The position numbers and the translations under genes were made by a program. The notes beneath the pieces were generated by a model. It saw only the letters and a list, made by a program, of their open reading frames with translations. It ran no database searches and was not told the origin of the DNA. Below, piece by piece: positions 60,258 through 64,000 of a stretch of 64,000 nucleotides of DNA. The stretch is from Hydrogenophaga sp. (lineage in GTDB: Bacteria > Pseudomonadota > Gammaproteobacteria > Burkholderiales > Burkholderiaceae_C). The stretch spans positions 21,196 through 85,195 of the forward strand of contig JAUXNG010000033.1 of NCBI GenBank assembly GCA_030682835.1, in the 5' to 3' direction. Position 1 is the stretch's first letter. Each line of letters starts with the position of its first letter.

Positions 60258-60299
60258 CTTGCCGGAGCGAATAGGTCAGCCTCCAGCGCGAACATCTTC

Positions 60300-60821
60300 T
60301 CACAACGGGTGCTCGGCGTAGAACTTGCCACCGTGGTACAGCAGCGGCGAGGCATCGGCGCGGTGGCCGCAGCGCTCCACTTCGCCCACGAAGATCACAT
60401 GGTCGCCCTCGGCGTACTGGCTGCGGTTGAAGCACTCGAAGGTGGCGGCCGCGCCGGCCAGCAGCGGCGCACCGCTGATGCCCTCGGTGAAGCTCACGCC
60501 GGCCCAGCGGTCAGCGCTGCGCGAGGCGAACTGCTCGGCCAGTGCCTGCTGGTCGGCCGCCAGCACGTTGATGGCGTAGTGCTGGCCGTTGGAGAACGCC
60601 GCCATCGAGCCGGCCAGCCGGCCCAGGCTCCACAGCACCAGGGGCGGGTCGAGCGACACCGAATTGAAGGAACTCGCGGTCAGCCCCACCAGCTCACCCG
60701 CCGCGGTGCGCGCGGTCACGATGGTCACGCCCGTGGCGAACATGCCCAGCGACGCGCGGAACTCGCGCTGGGAAAAGTCGGGGGGGCGGGCCGTCAGGCC
60801 AGCGGATCGGGCAGGGGACAT
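60300..60821 (-). CDS. Flavin reductase-family protein (NADH:FMN/FAD)
   Basis: 173 aa. FRASLGMFATGVTIVTARTA is the HpaC/NtaB flavin reductase start; GLTASSFNSVSLDPPLVLWS is the flavin site; HYAINVLAADQQALAEQFAS and GDHVIFVGEVE follow. Supplies reduced flavin to a two-component monooxygenase; the acyl-CoA-dehydrogenase-like enzyme 2 kb away is the obvious partner. ATG 60821, 173 codons counted. Divergent from the NicX-like gene. Confidence 0.88.
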   Translation of the reverse strand: MSPARSAGLTARPPDFSQREFRASLGMFATGVTIVTARTAAGELVGLTASSFNSVSLDPPLVLWSLGRLAGSMAAFSNGQHYAINVLAADQQALAEQFASRSADRWAGVSFTEGISGAPLLAGAAATFECFNRSQYAEGDHVIFVGEVERCGHRADASPLLYHGGKFYAEHPL

Positions 60822-60922
60822 GGGCTGTAATTTATATGAAAATTCATGAATAATGGGCGTCGTCCTGCCCGTTCCCTCGGTTGCAGGGGCACTCAACACT
60901 TTAGTCCGGCGAAAGTGCCTGC

Positions 60923-61001
60923 GTCCAGGGTGCCGCGGAACTGGCTTTGCCAGGCCGCAGGCACCGCCCTCTCGGGGGTGACGCCGCAGGCACCGCGGGG
61001 G
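60923..61001 (-). repeat. Comamonadaceae-type intergenic repeat, copy R6 (intact reference)
   Basis: GTGCCGCGGAACTGGCTTTG CCAGGCCGCAGGCACCGCCC, then CTCTCGGGGG and ACGCCGCAGGCACCGCGGGG. Reverse orientation. Lies in the divergent promoter region of the flavin reductase and NicX-like genes. It shows the uninterrupted target sequence of the IS110 element. Confidence 0.8.
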
Positions 61002-61010
61002 AGAAACCAT

Positions 61011-62096
61011 ATGCTGCAGGAGCGGATAGAACCCGCCTGGATCGACGCCTTTGAAGCCGTGCTGCGCCGCTGTGCGCTGCAGCCCGGCGACACGGTGGCC
61101 ATTCTCGGTGAAACGCAAAGCCGTCCGGTGCTCATGGAATTGGGTCGCCTGGCGGCCGCCCGGCTCGGCGCCCAGGTCTTCACGCTCACACTGCCCTCCG
61201 CCTTCAGCCGCTCGGAGCCGGTCACGCGCTCCACGGGGGCCTGCCCGGCCATCGATCAGAGTGGCCCGGTGATCGCCGCGCTGGCGGCCTGCTCCCTGGT
61301 GCTGGACTGCACGGTCGAGGGTCTGATGCACGCGCCCGAACTGCCGGTGATCCTCCAGGGCAATGGCCTGACGCAGCCGCGCATTGTCTACGTGAGCAAC
61401 GAACACCCCGAGGCCCTGTGCCGCCTGCTGCCCGACGAGGCCACAGAGGCCCGGGTGAAGGCCCATGTGAAGCGCCTGCGTGGCGCCCGCTCGATGCGCG
61501 TGACCTCTGCCGCGGGCACGGACCTTGCCATTTCGCTGCAGGGTGCCGTGGCAGGGGGCAACTGGGGCAGCACCACGCGCCCTGGCACGCTGACCCACTG
61601 GCCCGGCGGCCTGGTGCTGGCCTTTCCGGCCGCGGGCAGCGTGAACGGCACGCTGGTGCTGGCCGAGGGCGACGTGAACCTGACCTTCAAACGCTACATC
61701 GAACGGCCCATCGTGCTCAGCATTGAAAACGACCATGTGACGCGCATCGAAGGCCGCGGGGTCGACGCCGAGCTGCTGCGCTCCTACTTCGCCGCCTGGG
61801 ACCGTTTGGACGCGCCGGGCGGGCAGGGCGCCACCACCCCGGGACCGGCCTACGCCGTGAGCCATGTAGGTTACGGTCTGAACGAGGCCGCGCGCTGGGA
61901 CAGCATGGCCCTGTACGACAAGCGCGATTTCAACGGCACCGAGCTGCGCGCCTTTGCCGGCAACTTCCTCTACAGCACCGGCGCCAACGAAACCGCCGGC
62001 CGCTACACCCGTGGCCATTTCGACTGGCCGTTGCGCGACTGCACCGTGGCGCTGGACGGCGACGTGGTGGTCGACGCCGGAAAGGTGATCGCATGA
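61011..62096 (+). CDS. nicX: 2,5-Dihydroxypyridine 5,6-dioxygenase-like protein (NicX-like)
   Basis: 361 aa. Resembles NicX, an extradiol-type Fe(II) enzyme with an M29-peptidase-like fold that opens 2,5-dihydroxypyridine to N-formylmaleamate. Candidate iron ligands H285 (VSHVGYGLN) and H336, D338 (GHFDWP) have nearly the spacing of the P. putida enzyme (His265, His318, Asp320). Other segments: GDTVAILGE, LDCTVEGLMHAPELPVIL, GNWGSTTRPGTLTHWPGG, AEGDVNLTFKRYI. ATGA overlap with the NicD-like gene. M29 aminopeptidase is the only serious alternative. Confidence 0.8.
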   Translation: MLQERIEPAWIDAFEAVLRRCALQPGDTVAILGETQSRPVLMELGRLAAARLGAQVFTLTLPSAFSRSEPVTRSTGACPAIDQSGPVIAALAACSLVLDCTVEGLMHAPELPVILQGNGLTQPRIVYVSNEHPEALCRLLPDEATEARVKAHVKRLRGARSMRVTSAAGTDLAISLQGAVAGGNWGSTTRPGTLTHWPGGLVLAFPAAGSVNGTLVLAEGDVNLTFKRYIERPIVLSIENDHVTRIEGRGVDAELLRSYFAAWDRLDAPGGQGATTPGPAYAVSHVGYGLNEAARWDSMALYDKRDFNGTELRAFAGNFLYSTGANETAGRYTRGHFDWPLRDCTVALDGDVVVDAGKVIA

Positions 62097-62911
62097 ACAG
62101 CCTGCCAACCTTCACGACGCTGGGCGACGGCGCCACCACCGTGCTCATGCTGCACGGCATCGGCGGCGGTCACCTGGCCTTTGCGCCCCAGGTCGAAACC
62201 CTGGCCTACGTGGGCTACCGCGCCGTGGCCTGGGACATGCCTGGGTATGGCCACAGCGCGCCCATCGAACCCTATACCTTCAAGGGGCTGGCGCAGAGCT
62301 GCGTCAACCTGATCGACGCGCTGCAGTGTGACAGTGTGGTTTTGCTGGGCCACAGCCTGGGCGGCATGGTGGCGCAGGAGGTGGTGGCGCGCCGGCCCGA
62401 CAAGGTGAGCAAGCTCGTGCTCTGCGGCACCTCCTCGGCCTTTGGCAAGCGCAGCGACGGCCAGAGCGCCGAAGCCTGGGCGCAGCAGTTCATTGCCCAG
62501 CGCACCGCCCCGCTCGACGCCGGAAGAACGATGGCCGAGATGGCCGCTCAGCTGGTGCCCAAAATGGTCGGCCCCGCTGCGCTGCCCGAGGGCGTGCGGC
62601 TGGCCGAGCAGTGCATGGCCCGCGTGCCGGCCGCCACCTACCGGCGCGTGCTCGACTGCCTGGTCACCTTCGACCGCCAGGCCGCACTGGAGCACATCGG
62701 CGTGCCCACGCTGCTGGTGGGCGGCGAGTTCGACCGCGTCGCCTCGCCTTCGGTGATGCAGCAGATGGCGCAGCAGATTCCGCGCGCGCGCTATGTCGAG
62801 ATGCCCGGCGTGGGCCACCTCATGAACCTGGAAGCGCCCGACGCGTTCGACCGCCTGCTGCTCGACTTCCTGCGCGAGCCCGCACCGAAGCGCCGCCCCG
62901 ACCTGCACTGA
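62093..62911 (+). CDS. nicD: N-formylmaleamate deformylase-like alpha/beta hydrolase (NicD-like)
   Basis: 272 aa. VLMLHGIGGGHLAFAPQVET oxyanion region, VVLLGHSLGGMVAQEVVARR with the nucleophile Ser, VPTLLVGGEFDRVASPSVM with the Asp, VEMPGVGHLMNLEAPDAFDR with the His. In the NicX pathway NicD removes the formyl group to give maleamate; adjacency and overlap with the NicX-like gene support this. A generic C-C hydrolase is the alternative. Confidence 0.8.
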   Translation: MNSLPTFTTLGDGATTVLMLHGIGGGHLAFAPQVETLAYVGYRAVAWDMPGYGHSAPIEPYTFKGLAQSCVNLIDALQCDSVVLLGHSLGGMVAQEVVARRPDKVSKLVLCGTSSAFGKRSDGQSAEAWAQQFIAQRTAPLDAGRTMAEMAAQLVPKMVGPAALPEGVRLAEQCMARVPAATYRRVLDCLVTFDRQAALEHIGVPTLLVGGEFDRVASPSVMQQMAQQIPRARYVEMPGVGHLMNLEAPDAFDRLLLDFLREPAPKRRPDLH

Positions 62912-62958
62912 ACCACCCTGAACCAACGCGCCCGAACAACAAGAGGAGACACCACCGC

Positions 62959-64000
62959 ATGACCATCCAGCCCGTCAACCCCGTCACCGGCCTGAGCTTC
63001 ACGCCCGCCGTGGGCGACATGCCCTTCACCCCGCTGCAGCGCGAGCTGCTGGCGAAAGCGCACGCCCACGGGCGCGACGTGTTCGCTGCCCGCGCCCCGC
63101 AGTGGGACCGCGAGGCCAGCTTCCCGTTTGCCAATTACGACGACCTGCGCGAAGCCGGCTTTCTGAAACTCTGCGTGCCCACCGCGCACGGCGGCCTGGG
63201 CGCCGACTACGCCACCTACATGATGGTCGCGGCCGAGATCGGGCGCTTCTGCGGGGCCACCGCGCTCACCTGGAACATGCACATCTGCTCCACCATGTGG
63301 ACCGGCGTGCTGGCCGACGGCATTCCCATGAGCGACGAGCAGCGCGCCGAACACCTGGCGCGGCGCGAACTGCACTTTGGTCGCATCGTGAACGACGGCG
63401 CGCTCTACGCCCAGCCCTTCAGCGAAGGCACCGCGGCCGCGGCCGGGCGCGCGCCCTTCGGCACCACGGCGAAAAAGGTGGACGGCGGCTGGCTCATCAA
63501 CGGCCGCAAGATCTGGGCGAGTCTCTCGGGCGCGGCCGACTACTACGGCATTCTGTGCACCGAAGACAAGGGCGACGACCACCCCGACGCGCGCGACACG
63601 CTCTACATCAGCGTGCCGGCCACGTCCGATGGCTTCAGCATCAGCGGCGAGTGGGACCCGCTGGGCATGCGCGGCACCGTGAGCCGCAACCTGGCCTTCA
63701 AGGACGTGTTCGTGAGCGACGCCGAGCAGCTCATGCCGCGCGGCATCTACTTCAAGGGCGCGCAGACCTGGCCCGCCATGTTCTTCACGCTCTCGCCCAC
63801 CTACCTGGGCGTGGCCAACGCGGCCTACGACTTCACCGTGATGTACCTGCGCGGCGAGGTGCCGGGCGAGCCGCCCGTGAAGCGGCGCCAGTTCCCCACC
63901 AAGCAGATCGCGGTGGCGCAGTTGCGCATACAGCTTGAGAACATGAAGTGCATCTTCGCGCGCGCCATCGCCGAGGCGAAGCCCAATCCCAGCAAGGACG
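62959..64000 (+). CDS. Acyl-CoA dehydrogenase-like flavoenzyme, probable two-component monooxygenase (right end cut)
   Basis: 347 codons visible, no stop. Acyl-CoA dehydrogenase fold: FPFANYDDLREAGFLKLCVP, AHGGLGADYATYMMVAAEIG, TALTWNMHICSTMWTGVLAD, YAQPFSEGTAAAAGRAPFGT, GGWLINGRKIWASLSGAADY, GMRGTVSRNLAFKDVFV. No clear catalytic Glu of dehydrogenases was located in the visible part. With a flavin reductase next to it, a DszC/HpaB-like oxygenase acting on a pyridine substrate is plausible; a true acyl-CoA dehydrogenase is possible. GGAG precedes ATG 62959. Confidence 0.75.
   Translation, partial: MTIQPVNPVTGLSFTPAVGDMPFTPLQRELLAKAHAHGRDVFAARAPQWDREASFPFANYDDLREAGFLKLCVPTAHGGLGADYATYMMVAAEIGRFCGATALTWNMHICSTMWTGVLADGIPMSDEQRAEHLARRELHFGRIVNDGALYAQPFSEGTAAAAGRAPFGTTAKKVDGGWLINGRKIWASLSGAADYYGILCTEDKGDDHPDARDTLYISVPATSDGFSISGEWDPLGMRGTVSRNLAFKDVFVSDAEQLMPRGIYFKGAQTWPAMFFTLSPTYLGVANAAYDFTVMYLRGEVPGEPPVKRRQFPTKQIAVAQLRIQLENMKCIFARAIAEAKPNPSKD

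Noticed and set aside
60822..62108. Reverse-strand extension of the flavin reductase frame over the NicX-like gene
   Set aside because: Low-complexity His/Gln/Arg-rich antisense translation; the reductase has a good start at 60821.
1..64000. CRISPR arrays, prophage or toxin-antitoxin loci
   Set aside because: No regularly spaced direct repeats, phage structural genes or paired small toxin/antitoxin frames were seen.

Overview
The window is 64 kb of high-GC, gene-dense chromosome from a betaproteobacterium, most likely Burkholderiales, family Comamonadaceae (Hydrogenophaga- or Acidovorax-like). Support for this: the order mnmG-rsmG-LysE-parA-RBBP9-like hydrolase-parB, a UbiM-type ubiquinone hydroxylase, Bug-type solute-binding protein genes, DUF3297, and the pyrimidine/purine-asymmetric intergenic repeats (C-run, small hairpin, G-run, then CGGAGCCGGTTCCGCGG) that this family scatters between genes. 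I see no tRNA, rRNA, CRISPR array or prophage.

Layout. 1-7.1 kb: the 5' part of minC (reverse), a UbiA-family prenyltransferase, a Pat-like acyl-CoA synthetase/GNAT lysine acetyltransferase co-directional with an HDAC-type deacetylase, and ubiM. 7.3-11.3 kb: a Spy/CpxP-like periplasmic protein and a copper module, copZ-cueR divergent from copA, with two MerR-type promoters of 19-bp spacing. 11.4-15.7 kb: an Old Yellow Enzyme, a hemerythrin-like protein, an MFS permease, a YebC-like protein and DUF3297. 16.2-32.2 kb: a polyamine utilisation region with agmatinase-like SpeB, PuuB-like oxidase, a MocR regulator, PuuD, PuuA, a putrescine-type aminotransferase, the PotFGHI-type ABC transporter and a PuuC-like aldehyde dehydrogenase; a DUF305 protein and SelO lie among them. 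Together these would import putrescine or make it from agmatine, glutamylate or transaminate it, oxidise the aldehyde and release GABA.

32.3-39.2 kb: a kinase-like orphan, a class II aldolase, an IS110-family element inserted in an intergenic repeat, a DUF2892/Crp-Fnr pair with a CRP-type site, cytochrome b561 with two YceI proteins, an FMN reductase and a YkgJ protein. 39.3-47.2 kb: mnmG-rsmG-LysE-parA-hydrolase-(serine hydrolase)-parB-methyltransferase with four parS sites. 47.3-59.6 kb: CsgG-like and Sel1 envelope proteins, a D-lactate/glycolate dehydrogenase-type flavoprotein, EF-hand protein, cobalamin adenosyltransferase, extensin-like protein, thioesterase, UraA-like permease, DUF3237, acetoacetyl-CoA synthetase carrying an in-frame repeat insertion, a Bug-type binding protein and a DMT exporter. 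59.7-64 kb: MarR regulator, flavin reductase, NicX-like 2,5-dihydroxypyridine dioxygenase, NicD-like deformylase and an acyl-CoA-dehydrogenase-like flavoenzyme cut by the right edge, which I read as a pyridine-ring catabolic cluster.

Most notable unexplained structures: (i) two non-coding 220-bp segments exactly 13,990 bp apart that align without gaps at about 65 percent identity and share DnaA boxes, a CTACTACTGCTACTA tract and an AT-rich end (oriC-like DnaA-box/DnaA-trio architecture); (ii) the IS110 element whose insertion point can be reconstructed from an intact repeat copy, with CT at both junctions and a candidate bridge-RNA region; (iii) the parS cluster, one site of which contains a start codon; (iv) the repeat insertion inside acetoacetyl-CoA synthetase. 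All identifications come from reading the sequence; no database search was run.
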